Assembly (NCBI GenBank): GCA_018340805.1 | Contig: JACMZG010001911.1 | Location: forward strand, 34,141,103 to 34,205,102 | Length of the DNA stretch: 64,000 bases | Direction of reading: 5' to 3' | Source: Microvelia longipes | Lineage: Eukaryota; Arthropoda; Insecta; Hemiptera; Veliidae | In this document: positions 12,501 through 21,570 of the stretch, piece after piece | How positions within the stretch are numbered: position 1 is the stretch's first letter | How the letters are laid out: every line of letters starts with the position of its first letter | Position numbers and translations under genes: made by a program | Notes under the pieces: generated by a model | Database searches by the model: none | The model's input: the letters and a program-made list of their open reading frames with translations, nothing else | Told to the model about the DNA's origin: nothing

Positions 12501-15500
12501 GCATAATAATCCAATTAGGTTGAAATTTGGTATAAGTGTGTCTTCATGAAGTAAATAAGTAGTATACTAAATTTCATTTCAATACGGCTAGTATACCTGC
12601 GGTTTATTTGGATCGCTAATGTTAAGCAGCATCGAGTGAGGTCAGTACTTGGATGAGTGACCAGTGGGAATAAAACAAATATTTACTGTCTGGGGACGAG
12701 CGAAGCGATTTCGAAGACGTACTGCTATATAAATAATGTGATTTCCGTATTATGAACACGAGTCACAAAGAGAAGGATAGCAATGCTGATATAATTAGGA
12801 AAAGATCTGAGGCACCCCGTACCCGATTTTTTTAATTCCATTTACCTTATAATAAGCCTTCCTCCTAATATTGATAAACTATTAAATGGATATCATTAGA
12901 AACGTCTGATGAAAACTAACAATCGAAGTTATTTTACTATTATAATGCATCATTCCATTATTGTCGTCGATAATGAGGACTGAATGTCAAATGTATTAAT
13001 GACCAAATATCAAAACGCAAATGAACAAATAAATTGATATTATTTATTACAATCTAAGTATGTAATATCATAAACTTGTTATTCCATCAATTTACATTAG
13101 ATTTTTTAAAGACATATTTATTATTTATATCCTATAATGTTCAATTATGTTAACATAATGTTATTATGTTATTATGTTTTAATAATAATAAATATTTACT
13201 ATTTATAATCGAGGTCATAATTAACTTAACTAATAGCGTTTACTTATTCAAAATAAGCAACCAGCGTGTTATTAGAGGTAGATGCTACTAGTTTCCTACT
13301 AAAGGCTGATGCCAGGAGTGTTATTCTATAGAGGAAGATGCCACTAGTGTCCTCTAAAAGCTGATGCCTCTAGTGTGCTACTAATAGCTGATGCCAATAG
13401 TATGCTACTAGAGACTGATACCACTAAAGGGCTACAAGAGGCAGATGCCACTTAAGATGTTACTATAATCGGCAAACTAGTTTTACAAAAGTTATAAGGT
13501 TTGACGTTAAATCTTTCCTCACATAGGCTATGTGCATGTTCCTAGGGCTACAAAGGCTTTGTAGCCCCAAGCACAGCCTTGGCTTAAGACAAGAAGCTGG
13601 ACCAGCCGCATGCTTGACCTGCGACTCAAAGTCCTTGACTTTGACTTTTTGTCGTGTTTGCATAATCGTGTTAGCTATCAATTATAGATATTGCAAGTAA
13701 ATAGGAAAAATTTGCCTCTGTCCTGTTAATGATTGTCATAATTAATATAATGACACAAAAGTTTTGGAGTCTGTGAATGATTAAACTTGAGAATTTATTA
13801 AAAATGGGCGTGCCCCACCTTATGGCATGACAATGCTCATTTCGTCTATAATAGAAAATTAGAGTTAGGTTACCTACATTGTATTTCTTAGGACTTCAAA
13901 ACTATAACTGATTCTTAAAAGTTTGCTTCCGCTCAACAAAAGTTTTATTAACAGTTTTTTAACATATTTACATTATAATTAATTGTAAACCCAATGCAAA
14001 GTAAGAAAGTACATAAAAAAGAGAACATTTCATTAAACTACTTTTAAACTTCATCTAATATTGCTTTTCTACAACCGAAAAGGAAAGAAAAGAATTGCAT
14101 TAGCAAAATACACTACACCCTCAATTTTATCAAATGTCAACGATTCAGTAACTGCAGATTCTAGAAATAATTTGGTGTCTGTATGCATTATGAGAGGATG
14201 TTTTATAAACACTATTGGATTTCAGTTTCTCATCAATCTACCTAGCAATTGGCTGCTTTATTTAACAAATTTATTCAATCACATATATAACACTGCCACT
14301 TTGCCTGCAGATTGGTCTGAAATAATTACTATCTTATTATTCAAAAAAGGAGACAAAGAGGATTTGGACAACTATAGAGGCATTTCTTTAGTCAATTGCT
14401 GTCTAAAACTCTTTACTTCTATACTAAATAAACGCTTAACAGATTGGATGGAATCAAATAAACTGATACCAGATGAGCAAGCCGGCTTTCGAAGAGGTAA
14501 AAGCTGCATTGACAATATTTTTATTCTTAATAGCATTATTCAAAATCATTTAAGATTACCAAAAAGAAAAGTCATTGCAGCTTTTATCGACTTCAGAAAG
14601 GCGTTTGACACTATCATCCACATTATTCTATTTGAAAAACTAATTACATTAAACTTAAGTAAAAAAATGTTACTTTTTATTATTAAATTGTATGAATCAG
14701 CCAAAACCAAAATAAAATTTAATTTTGATATATCAAACCCTATTGAGATTTTAAGAGGGCTGTTGCAAGGTGAAATATCCTCGCCAAATTTATTTAGCTT
14801 ATTCATCGCTGATTTAAAAGACTTTTTCAGGGCCAAAGGTGCCTCTGGTATCAGTATTGATGGTTTTACAGACATAATCTTGCTATTATTTTGTGATGAT
14901 CTAATTTTATTAGCAAACTCAATCAAAGATATGAACAAAAAATTACAAATACTTAAAGAATATTGTGAATACAATGGACTAGAAGTCAATCTTGGCAAGA
15001 CCAAAATCTTAATATTTAGCAAGGGACAATTGAGCAAAAATAAACCTAAAATATTTTATGGCAACCATGTTATTGAAGAAGTAGTTAAATTCAACTACCT
15101 AGGGGTATGTTTTTCACAGAGAGGTGTTTTTGAACAAGCAGTAAAGCAAGCTACTAGCCGCAGCAGATCTGCTACAGCCGTGGTAAGAGATGCTCTATCT
15201 AGAGCAAAAAACTCCTCATTTGAGGCAGTCATTAAAATATATAATGCATGTGTCATACCATCTCTAACGTATGGTGCCTCTGTTTGGTCTCTTAGGTACC
15301 TTAATGAACTGGAGACAGCTCAAAACCACTTTTTTAAGAATTATTTCTCTTTACAAAAAAATGTTCCACATTACATGGTTAGAGCTGAATTCAAAATACC
15401 GCATATATCTGTGAAAATTATTAAAATGGCTCTCACATGGGTCAACCATATTCACGACTCAAGCCCCGACAGCCTCATCAAAGTATGTTTTAATAGACTG

Positions 15501-18500
15501 AAATTTTTAGACTCAACCCCAGCTAACGTTAAAAAATATAATTGGTATAGTCAGTTGAAAGACATTATAATGTCGATCAATATTGACGCTGACAATGTTT
15601 TATGTCAAACTATCAGCAACACCACAATAGAAAACATCCTTGCTAGATATCAAGCTAATTTAAGTTCACTTGATCAAGAAAAAATTCAAAAACTCTTCCT
15701 TTAATTGTTTCTACAAAACTCTAAATGCCATTAGTAATTTTGGCCATGATTATCTGTGTGCCAACTTACCCTATTTGACTCAAAAACTTATAGCTCAACT
15801 GAGAACCTCCGGATACAATACTATCAGGATAACACTGAAAGGTATTATCTACAAAATAAATACAGAAGAAATATGCTCACTATGTAATTTGTATCAGTTA
15901 GAGAACTTGTACCATATTATCTTTGAATGCCCAATTTATCAACCATTCAGAGAACATTATCTTGATCAAAATCTTTTTAAGGATATTCACAATAATGTTA
16001 CTCTTACCGCTTCTATATTAGTAATTACTAATAAAAAACAGGGTCTAACATTATGTACCTTTATAACTAACGTACTTAAACTCAGATCACAACTACTTAA
16101 TGATTGACAATAATCAATAGAAGTCTTCTGTCCATAGTAATTTATAAAAGAGTAATTTTTTGTTTGGACTGGCATGATATGTATGTATGTGTGTGTGTGT
16201 GTGTGTATGTATATGTATGGATATGTGTATGTGTATTTATGTATATGTATGTATGTATATATACATATATGTATATATATGTGTATATATATGTATATAT
16301 ATGTATGTGGGGTTTGAGTTTCTTGAGGGCTGCGGCCCTTTGTAGGTGATATTAAATAAATTAATGTTATTTATAGGGGGCTGCGGTCTTCGAGGGATTT
16401 AGATTTTATATAGTAATTTATGCATGAATATAGTCTAAATTTAATATTTTATAACCTAGTTCCATATGAGATAATTGTAGAGTTGTATTCAACACTACTA
16501 TGCTGGATTTTGCATCATATGTGTGTGTGATGCATGTCATGTATGTGTTTGTGGCGTGTGTGAGATGCAAAGTAAACTTTGCATCTCACATACGCGCGAT
16601 GCAGGCATTGGTGTGGTGTGTGTCGTGCATGTGTGTGGTGCCGGGTTCGGCATGGTAGTAGTATATATATATTAAATTATATATTATCAGATTTACATTA
16701 AATACAATGTGTGTGCAGGTGTGTATGTATATGTGCAGTGTTGGCTGGATGGTTAGGGTGGGATAGGTTTTATTACATGTAGGCCTCCTATTGTCTAGTG
16801 ACTCCTCAGTTATAAAATTATTTTCCTTTTTTTATTTACAAATTTAGTACTTTTTTCTGTTTATTTTCTGTTTCCATGAGTTATGCTGTTTATTTTTATG
16901 TTCAAAAAGCAAAACTTATCTTTTCTTAGGCACTTAACTTTATTTTCTATTAAACCTTTGTTAGAAACTGTTATTAACTATGTTTTAATTGATTGTCAAA
17001 AGTTGCCCTCATATCTTTGTAACTTTATAGTTTAAATAAAGTATGATTTGATTTGATTTGATTTGATGTTTTATAAACACACTACAGCTCAAATTATTCA
17101 GAGTCCTTAACTACATCTGTGCCTGTTGTTTGTTTCGATTATAAGTGTTGCTATTAATTTTCCTCATTTACACCGTAGGTATATAGGAAAAAAATGTGTT
17201 TAAAAAACTCCAAAACCGGAATTTTACCTGAAACGGATAATTCCGTTTCAGGTGTTTTAAGATCTTTTGAGTGGTTTTCACTTTTAGAATTACCCAGTAA
17301 ATCATAACTTCATTAACCATAACTTATGACTCAGCAAACATTACAAAAATGTATTAAACGTGGAAAATGTTTTGATCGATTTGAGAGTTGACACGCACGT
17401 GGGCTTATATAAGACCAACATTTGTGCCAAATATCATCTCATTATCTATCTGTATTAGTTTGATTTTTATCAAAATACTTCAATACGCTTTTTAGAAAAA
17501 TTGTAAAACGAATCAATATTCAAATTGAGTTACAATTTGGTTAAAAGTTATTACTTTACGAAACAAATATGCATCATAATTTTTGTTTACGGTGAGTGTA
17601 TCTACGGATTTAAGGCAATAATTGTTAAGGCTATAAATAGGGAAGTCACATTTTATGATTAGCAGCTTGTTATTTTTGACAATCCTTCATATTTTAATAT
17701 CATTTATTTTTTCTTAATATCTTCTTAAACTTAATACCATTGAGTTTCTTCTCTTCTTTAATATCGAAAATGAAAATAAAAACAAAGAAATAAAAATCTT
17801 CAGCAATAAAAATTACCATTACATTAACGAAGTTTACTATCAGATAGTTATTTTACCAAAACCACAAAAATAAGCTATTTAACTAGTCATCGGAACAGTC
17901 TTTCAAACCCCCATGGCAACACCACGGTCGTTTAGAAAAGTCATTAAGTTATTTGTAACAGATTTTTCCCATTAAATTTTACCCCTGGGGCTGGATAATG
18001 AAAAATCAATTAATAGAGGAATATAGCGTCCTTGAGTAAGGGAAAACTTTACTCGTAAATAACCAGCATAAATAGCACTATTATTGTACGTGGTTGTTTA
18101 GTTTAATGTTAGTGAAATGACGTCATCAAACTCTAGCTTATTTATCGCATCGAATACTGAAAAAATTCACATTTCGTATTAAATTCTAAAAGAATATAGT
18201 TAATATAGTTTTTGAGAATTGCAAAATGTTGTCTTTATCGCCCTTAGAGAATTTAAAATACCTAAATATGGCTTTAAAAGTACAGGTGGTTTCTGACATG
18301 TCACAGTTATTTGGCTCAAAGTTACTAGAGGTGACAGATTATAAGGCGGGCTACGCCTCTTCGCCTGATAACCATGGCCCAAATAACATAGGGGTTTGAA
18401 TTTAACAAAAAATTGATATTTTATTTTTTAATTAGATATATAATTTTTTCAAGATTGACTTTTTCTAACCTATTTAAAGTGTTTTGTTCTGTATTAATAT

Positions 18501-19377
18501 GGGCTAGAAACCTGTACGCTTTTTTAAATAAATTCAGTATAAACCAAAACAATTACCATACCGGAATCCTTGAGCACGCAGGTTAGTTTTGTTTAGTTCC
18601 CTATTCGTAAATTTTATACGAATAGGAAAAAAATGTTAGGAGATCTAACATTTTCTATTCCTAAAGTAACAATTAGTGGCAAGTCTCTGATTTTTTAGTT
18701 TCTTCCTAAATAACTCAAACTATGTAACTAAATAACTATCCAGAGTAAATTTTAGTTTATAAATGTATTTGTTTAACTATACATTAATTAATTTGACTCT
18801 ACCAATGAATCACTGGTCATGAAGATCCCAGTGCAAATGGGATTTATCATCGACTCCAACCCCAATCACACAATAATAAATCAATTAATATATTTTTTTC
18901 AAATTAAAACAAAAATGTTCGCCTATGCTCACGCAAGTAGTTGAAGAAAAGTAATAAATAGATAGGTTATAAATATTTGTCAACGTAAAATATGACCTCA
19001 ATATCATTAGCTCATTTTTTCCTTTCAAAATTTGCTAAAAGGGTAAATAAAATGTAATATTTAGTTCACTTTTATGTTTGTGTATTATTTCAATAACATA
19101 GGTATTTCTATTCAGCATCAAAACTATGGTAACCTCAATAGACTATCCATGGTATAAGAGCATTTAAAAGGAAAATATAATGTTCTATATCTCCTTAGCT
19201 ATCTGTGCTCATGAAAATATGATCCCTAGAACAATCCTTCTTACTTTTAAGAGGCTATTAATATTATGGTTTTCTTTATCTAAAAAAACTGAAATAAAAA
19301 CGAATATTAAAGGCGCGTTATAGAGAAATAAAATTAAACTTACATATCCGAAGCCATGTTTCGCCATTAAAATTCAT
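1383..19377 (-). CDS. Secreted single-domain chitin-binding (CPAP1-like) cuticular protein, six coding exons, 978 aa
   Basis: Coding exons in order: 19377-19344, 10321-10194, 9024-8815, 8055-7922, 4893-4643 and 3562-1383. All introns are GT/AG and phases agree across every junction (34+128, 210, 134+251+2180 nt). Residues 1-24 form a signal peptide (polar start, then a Leu/Ile core at about 10-22). NxS/T sites lie near 43-50. A peritrophin-A/ChtBD2 domain has cysteines at 108, 123, 129, 139, 152 and 160, spaced 14-5-9-12-7, which is the family pattern. It is followed by an Asp/Tyr-rich stretch (about 205-240), a long Lys/Arg/Asp/Glu tail, a Thr run (633-652), Gln/Tyr/Thr-Glu-Arg repeats (675-831) and a C-terminus ending in EWYW. 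One ChtBD2 plus signal peptide places it in the CPAP1 class of extracellular cuticle proteins that bind chitin. The orthologue cannot be named safely. The long tail is far larger than the domain and looks fast-evolving. Exon structure is very secure; the exact cuticular role is inferred. Confidence 0.9.
3563..4642 (-). other. Intron 6 of the chitin-binding gene
   Basis: Bounded by the donor at 4642-4641 and acceptor at 3564-3563. Mostly AT-rich; holds the inverted-repeat element at 3917-4232. Confidence 0.85.
3917..4232. mobile_element. MITE-like element with 16-bp inverted ends
   Basis: Left end TTAGCGAATTTCCAAA at 3917 is repeated inverted near 4217-4232. Sequence around the left end (about 3825-3949, including a GTAAGTGGCAT box) recurs in diverged form at 52800-52911. 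No coding capacity; no clear target duplication. Confidence 0.5.
4643..4893 (-). CDS. Coding exon 5 of the chitin-binding gene
   Basis: Encodes residues 169-253. It starts after a TAAAG acceptor, completing the AGG codon begun in the previous exon, and ends AAAG|GTTATG, giving one base to the Gly codon finished in the last exon. Product: NEALYKQ, a Thr-rich linker, a Pro/Arg patch, then an Asp/Tyr-rich segment (DYYDNEEDYDDYYYYG). The donor is weaker than consensus, but both phases fit exactly. Confidence 0.9.
4894..7921 (-). other. Intron 5 of the chitin-binding gene
   Basis: About 3.0 kb, GT at 7921-7920 and AG at 4895-4894. 4894-6000 is plain AT-rich sequence. A 5S-SINE-like tail fragment lies near 6003-6050, and a LINE fragment at 6483-7033 in the opposite orientation to the gene. 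A hairpin around GAATATGCTG (about 7506-7530) is the only other structure seen. Confidence 0.85.
6483..7033 (+). mobile_element. 5'-truncated Jockey/CR1-type LINE fragment with target-site duplication
   Basis: Retains the C-terminal end of a reverse-transcriptase polyprotein (open to the stop at 6890; blocks LFKENKILTL, GIKCFNKLPTS and a terminal FKKVIKEIL..AYY..FL motif typical of Jockey-like elements), a short 3' UTR ending AAGGCAACCACAAGC, and an (AATA)n tail. The 10-mer AGAGTTGACT occurs at 6473-6482 and at 7034-7043, marking target-primed insertion. The open frame starting at 6423 therefore begins in host DNA. The element is dead: no endonuclease or catalytic domain remains. Confidence 0.82.
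7922..8055 (-). CDS. Coding exon 4: second half of the chitin-binding domain
   Basis: Encodes residues 125-168 plus two bases. It begins after TTTCAG with VYHHCLYGIRYDFLC and continues through FDQKTFIC and VSEVDC, supplying cysteines 129, 139, 152 and 160. The aromatic residues around the third and fourth cysteines are those expected for chitin contact in this domain family. The donor is AAAG|GTAAG. It is too short to stand out as an open frame and was found by following the domain. Confidence 0.93.
8056..8814 (-). other. Intron 4 of the chitin-binding gene, splitting the ChtBD2 domain
   Basis: 759 bp, GT/AG. Contains a perfect 26-bp palindrome at 8703-8728. Otherwise featureless. Confidence 0.88.
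8703..8728. repeat. Perfect 26-bp palindrome
   Basis: Two 13-base arms starting AAACCTGTGTTTA with no spacer. Confidence 0.9.
8815..9024 (-). CDS. Coding exon 3: first half of the chitin-binding domain
   Basis: Exactly 70 codons (residues 55-124), phase 0 at both ends, acceptor TTTCAG and donor CCAG|GTGCAT. Encodes a Pro/Asn-rich spacer and the opening of the ChtBD2 domain (DFKCDGLHDGFYASPPHHCQ) with cysteines 108 and 123. Any in-frame GTG start near 9009 is irrelevant because the frame runs unbroken from the upstream exon. Confidence 0.93.
9025..10193 (-). other. Intron 3 of the chitin-binding gene
   Basis: About 1.2 kb, GT/AG. 9180-9290 is made of repeated AATTATTA-type palindromic AT words. 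Holds the MITE at 9796-9938. Confidence 0.87.
9796..9938. mobile_element. 143-bp MITE with 18-bp inverted ends and ATTA duplication
   Basis: Ends GGTTTTAGGAGGAATAGG (left) and, inverted, GGTTTTAAGGAGGAATAGG (right). An inner pair CCCGAGCTTTCA extends the hairpin. Flanked by ATTA at 9792-9795 and 9939-9942. No coding content. Confidence 0.72.
10194..10321 (-). CDS. Coding exon 2: signal-peptide core and mature N-terminus
   Basis: 128 nt encoding residues 12-54. It starts after TTGTTTGTTTAG, contributes TG to a Leu codon opened by exon 1, and ends GGAGAG|GTAATT. Gives the hydrophobic core and likely cleavage region (LLGLLVSVSC), then an Asn-rich stretch with two NxS/T sites. Confidence 0.9.
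11742..11874 (-). mobile_element. 5S rRNA-derived SINE, copy 1
   Basis: On the minus strand the head carries GTTAAGCTGCATCGAGCGAGG, then a TGCCTGGAT-like box, which is the internal promoter region of 5S rRNA (GTTAAGC..C / GTACTTGGATG). It is followed by AATAAAAC and a 3' module ending in TTCCGAGGTACCCTA. The 5S part is too diverged and short to be a functional gene. Confidence 0.72.
12607..12828 (+). mobile_element. 5S rRNA-derived SINE, copy 2
   Basis: Head 12610-12670 reads GATCGCTAATGTTAAGCAGC, then a CATCGAGTGAGGTCAGTACTTGGATGAGTGACC-like run close to the 3' half of animal 5S rRNA. It continues into AATAAAAC, GGGGACGAGCGAAGCG and a tail ending GGCACCCCGTACCCGA and a T run. This is the best-preserved head in the window. 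Confidence 0.8.
13261..13464. repeat. Degenerate ~31-bp minisatellite
   Basis: Six to seven imperfect units built on GCTGATGCCACTAGTGTGCT followed by ACTA. Units drift in length and sequence, so the array is old. Confidence 0.75.
13489..13680. other. CpG/GC-richer segment with perfect hairpin
   Basis: Contains GGGCTACAAAG..CTTTGTAGCCC at 13545-13567. Base composition stands out from the flanks. A 72-codon minus frame shows no recognisable protein. Function unknown. Confidence 0.4.
14213..15704 (+). pseudogene. Reverse transcriptase domain of the LINE (partial)
   Basis: The frame is open from 14061 to 15704, but the first 50 codons are host flank. Recognisable RT blocks: LPADWSEIITILLFKKGDKE, NYRGISLVNCCLKL, DEQAGFRRGKSC, the AFIDFRKAFDTI block with the first catalytic Asp, GLLQGEISSPNLF (usual RG..QG.PLSP altered), and LLFCDD as the YADD/FADD catalytic box with Cys replacing Ala. 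A thumb-like LGKTK..IFS stretch and a long C-terminal region follow. The endonuclease domain is missing. The Asp pair survives, but the copy cannot be autonomous. Confidence 0.85.
15670..16107 (+). pseudogene. C-terminal part of the LINE polyprotein, frameshifted
   Basis: Continues the polyprotein in a different frame. Contains CSLCNLYQLENLYHIIFECP, the CCHC-type Cys/His motif (C-x2-C-x8-H-x4-C) near the end of many LINE proteins, followed by a Y..FRE stretch. The switch near 15690-15704 is most simply an inactivating one-base change. Confidence 0.78.
16181..16307. repeat. GT/ATGT microsatellite in the LINE 3' UTR
   Basis: Compound (GT)n, (ATGT)n and (TA)n. Further TGTG-rich stretches occur to about 16735. 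Confidence 0.9.
16559..16590. repeat. Perfect 15-bp-arm hairpin in the LINE 3' UTR
   Basis: TGTGAGATGCAAAGT, two-base loop, then its exact complement. May be a structural element used by the retrotransposon or a later palindromic mutation. Confidence 0.85.
17180..17290 (-). repeat. Dispersed repeat R (ACTCAGGAGGTCTTAAAA family)
   Basis: Minus-strand order: AAAACCACTCAAAAGATCTT, AAAACACCTGAAACGGA, a hairpin (17226-17253, 12-bp arms), CCGGTTTTGGAG, then TTTTTTTCCTATA. It shares order and wording with copies at 23330, 27186, 28165, 39150, 43840, 44195 and 61640. Confidence 0.65.
18600..18654. repeat. Two adjacent perfect hairpins
   Basis: CCTATTCGTA..TACGAATAGG (18600-18626) and AAAATGTTAG..CTAACATTTT (18630-18654), 10-bp arms each. 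Confidence 0.85.
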
Positions 19378-19380
19378 GAT
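19344..19380 (-). CDS. Exon with the start codon of the chitin-binding gene
   Basis: Three non-coding bases, then ATG at 19377-19375 and 11 codons plus one base (MNFNGETWLRI), ending ATAT|GTAAGT, a near-perfect donor. Joining to 10321 keeps frame and completes a classic signal peptide. The bases before the ATG are preceded by TTTATTTATTCCAG, a good acceptor, so this is a mini-exon and the promoter lies further right. The intron to the next coding exon is about 9 kb. Confidence 0.83.
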
Positions 19381-19889
19381 CTGGAATAAATAAAAGAGAT
19401 ATGATAGAATAGACAAATATTAATATATCGTATTTATTTGATTGGAAATTTGAATAGGATTTTATTCTCCTTCGTAATAGGAAAGATGGTTTAGCTAGTA
19501 AAGTAAAAATGTATCTTAAGAAATATTACAAATCGTAACAAATAATAGAAAACGTATGACAGCGTATTTAGTTAAAAGCGTAAAAAATATTGCTGTATAA
19601 ATTAAGAATTCGGTGTTACAATATTTTACCAATTCTACTTAAATATTCAATGGAATGCTATAAATGCTTATTTTATAAAATAAAGTAACAGGAATGGTCG
19701 TTATAAAATACGATTTAGTTCAGATTATATTTATGATTCAATGATTCAATGGGAAACTACCAATAATGTAAGGGAACCATTGAAAATTTTGTCTTTTGTA
19801 TATTAAACAAGTGCATATAATATGCATTTTTTGTGGGTTGGAGTAGGTGTGTAAAGAGGAAGGGGCGTCATTTTGGCGGTATGGGCAAG

Positions 19890-19970
19890 TTGGAAGTAGT
19901 GAGGATGAGTATTCCGAACTTGATGTAATAAGGAAAAGTTTCCAGGTACCCCTTACATACCCAATTTTGT
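19890..19970 (+). repeat. 3' module of the 5S-derived SINE (copy without head)
   Basis: GGATGAGTATTCCGAACTTG, AATAAGGAAAAGTTTCCAGG and TACCCCTTACATACCC follow the order of the SINE tail; the 5S head is absent or unrecognisable. Confidence 0.55.
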
Positions 19971-20194
19971 TTTTTAGACACTAGAATTGATTATGAATAT
20001 TTTACAGTATTCGATTCCATAGATAAGCTAGAATATGACAACGTCACTGACGACGGCAAGTTAACTACAACACTAAAAATAAGTCTCTCTTTACGCAAAA
20101 AAGTACCTCAGGTTCCATTAACTAATTTTTAATAGTTCAATATTTAAGAAGGGGGAGAGGGCACTTTTGGTACACTCTGTATGTATATTGTAAA

Positions 20195-20196
<2 letters not shown>

Positions 20197-20247
<51 letters not shown>

Positions 20248-20268
20248 CTGTGTGTGTGTGTGTGTGTG
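20197..20268. repeat. (TA)n(TG)n compound microsatellite
   Basis: About 24 TA units followed by about 10 TG units. Confidence 0.95.
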
Positions 20269-21247
20269 GGCGCGCGTATAAGTAAGTATAAATGGTGTGC
20301 TGGATGTTGTTTAAGATTTAGAGAATCAGTCAAATGTATAAATTAAATTATTCACTCCATCTTGTGATGATATTACTATTTGTAAGTCTTACAAAGTTCA
20401 AAGACCTTTAGAACTGTATACTTAAACATGTATGCGAGAAAGCCTTATAAAACCAAGTAGTATATGAATGTAAAAGAACATATGCATACAAAGTAATGTT
20501 TATAAAACTTAGGAATGAAGCATTTTAACTAATATACGCAATGACCTTAAAATACATACTTATACTAAGTAAATTTTTCTTCGAAATGTTAAAAGTAACC
20601 TATATTAAATCATAATTAAATTATTACTGAAATATAGTTATATTTAATGCACTGTTTGTAATTTATATACTTTACATACAATGATCAATAGTTGATTGTA
20701 AATCAAGGCTTCATGGAAATAAAGCGGAGGAATATTGTTGACAGGAATCACGAACTTCTGTTGGTCACGACTTTAAACAGTACTTAGCTTGATTTAAAAT
20801 CTACCAAATGGATTTCTACTTATTGCGTTACCAAGACATTGACAAATCAAAAACCTTGATACCTTTTTGCTATTATCTCTTGTTAATTATCTTTGTCATT
20901 GTATTTCAGCTAACTCTCTGCGTGCATGAATTACTTTAGCAATTTTTCCTAATAACAAATAAATGAATTTCCTTTGAAAATCTACTAAAATCGACCTTAG
21001 TAGACTGAATTTGATCCCAGATGCCTGAAGCCAAGAGAACGTCAATCTAAGCCCTGTTTCAGAGATGTTCTAATACTGAAATGTATTTCCTTGCATAGCT
21101 ATTCCTATTGTTAATGCATACATCTGCTTTCTGAAGTATTATAATTTGTAAATCCGTATCTTTGTAAATGGTCTGGTATTATTGCATTTATCTTTATGTC
21201 ACATGATTTCCAAGACACAGCTCTTAGTGACAAATAAAATGTCTCAC

Positions 21248-21288
21248 AAAAAATCCTTTACAATCGAGAGGATTGTAAAGGATTTTTT
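21248..21288. repeat. Perfect 18-bp-arm hairpin with 5-base loop
   Basis: AAAAAATCCTTTACAATC, loop GAGAG, then the exact complement. It looks like a terminator but lies in eukaryotic non-coding DNA; a palindromic mutation or tiny MITE remnant is more likely. Confidence 0.9.
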
Positions 21289-21526
21289 TTGCAGAATAAT
21301 TTAATTTATGATATACCTAAAATTATCATAATATAAACAGATGTAATTCCCATATTATTTAAGAATTGTTGGATCTAATTTACTTATAAAAAATCAAGCT
21401 TGAAATACCTCCATTTAGTTTATCAATTATTTTTGATAATTGTAATATTATTACTGTAATTTAGTGATCTAATATTTTTCTATAGTATTAGTCAAATTTA
21501 ACTATCCTTTAATGTCAATTTTATTG

Positions 21527-21570
21527 ACATAGATAAACAATATTAACATGTTAATATTGTTTATCTATGT
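21527..21570. mobile_element. Perfect 44-bp palindrome made of two foldback-element termini
   Basis: Two 22-base arms starting ACATAGATAAACAATATTAA with no spacer. The arm matches the terminal repeat of the element at 40347-41456. TTTATTGACAT occurs on both sides (about 21520-21530 and 21570-21580), suggesting a flanking duplication. Confidence 0.75.

Larger units (their letters stand above)
14213..17064 (+). mobile_element. 5'-truncated non-LTR retrotransposon (LINE) with target-site duplication
   Basis: A 2.85-kb element whose 5' end falls inside the reverse-transcriptase region. It has RT sequence, a C-terminal Cys/His motif in a shifted frame, a GT-rich 3' UTR with microsatellites and a perfect hairpin (16559-16590), AATAAAG, then a (GATTT)4 tail. 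The 16-mer GATGTTTTATAAACAC lies at 14197-14212 and again at 17065-17080; its first GAT may overlap the tail, so the duplication is 13-16 bp. This fixes both element ends without a library. The clade is not assigned: a pentameric GATTT tail rather than poly(A) is distinctive. Confidence 0.85.
10322..19343 (-). other. Intron 2 of the chitin-binding gene
   Basis: About 9.0 kb, GT/AG. 10322-11741 shows only AT-rich sequence and a 12-bp-arm hairpin at 11284-11310. Then come two 5S-derived SINEs, a minisatellite (13261), a CpG-richer hairpin segment (about 13490-13680) and the LINE at 14213-17064. 17300-19343 holds small hairpins at 18600-18654 and nothing else recognised. Confidence 0.82.

Noticed and set aside
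12607..12670. Possible functional 5S rRNA gene
   Set aside because: Only the 3' half is similar, it is diverged, and it runs into a SINE body found in other copies.
14061..14212. Start of the RT open frame taken as a gene start
   Set aside because: The target duplication at 14197-14212 shows that these codons are host flank read into the element.
14546..15037. 163-codon minus-strand frame
   Set aside because: Antisense shadow of the LINE reverse transcriptase.
20118..20333. 71-codon minus frame
   Set aside because: Mostly translation of the (TA)n(TG)n microsatellite.
21248..21288. Rho-independent-like terminator
   Set aside because: Hairpin with T run, but in non-coding DNA of a eukaryote and with an A run on the other side.
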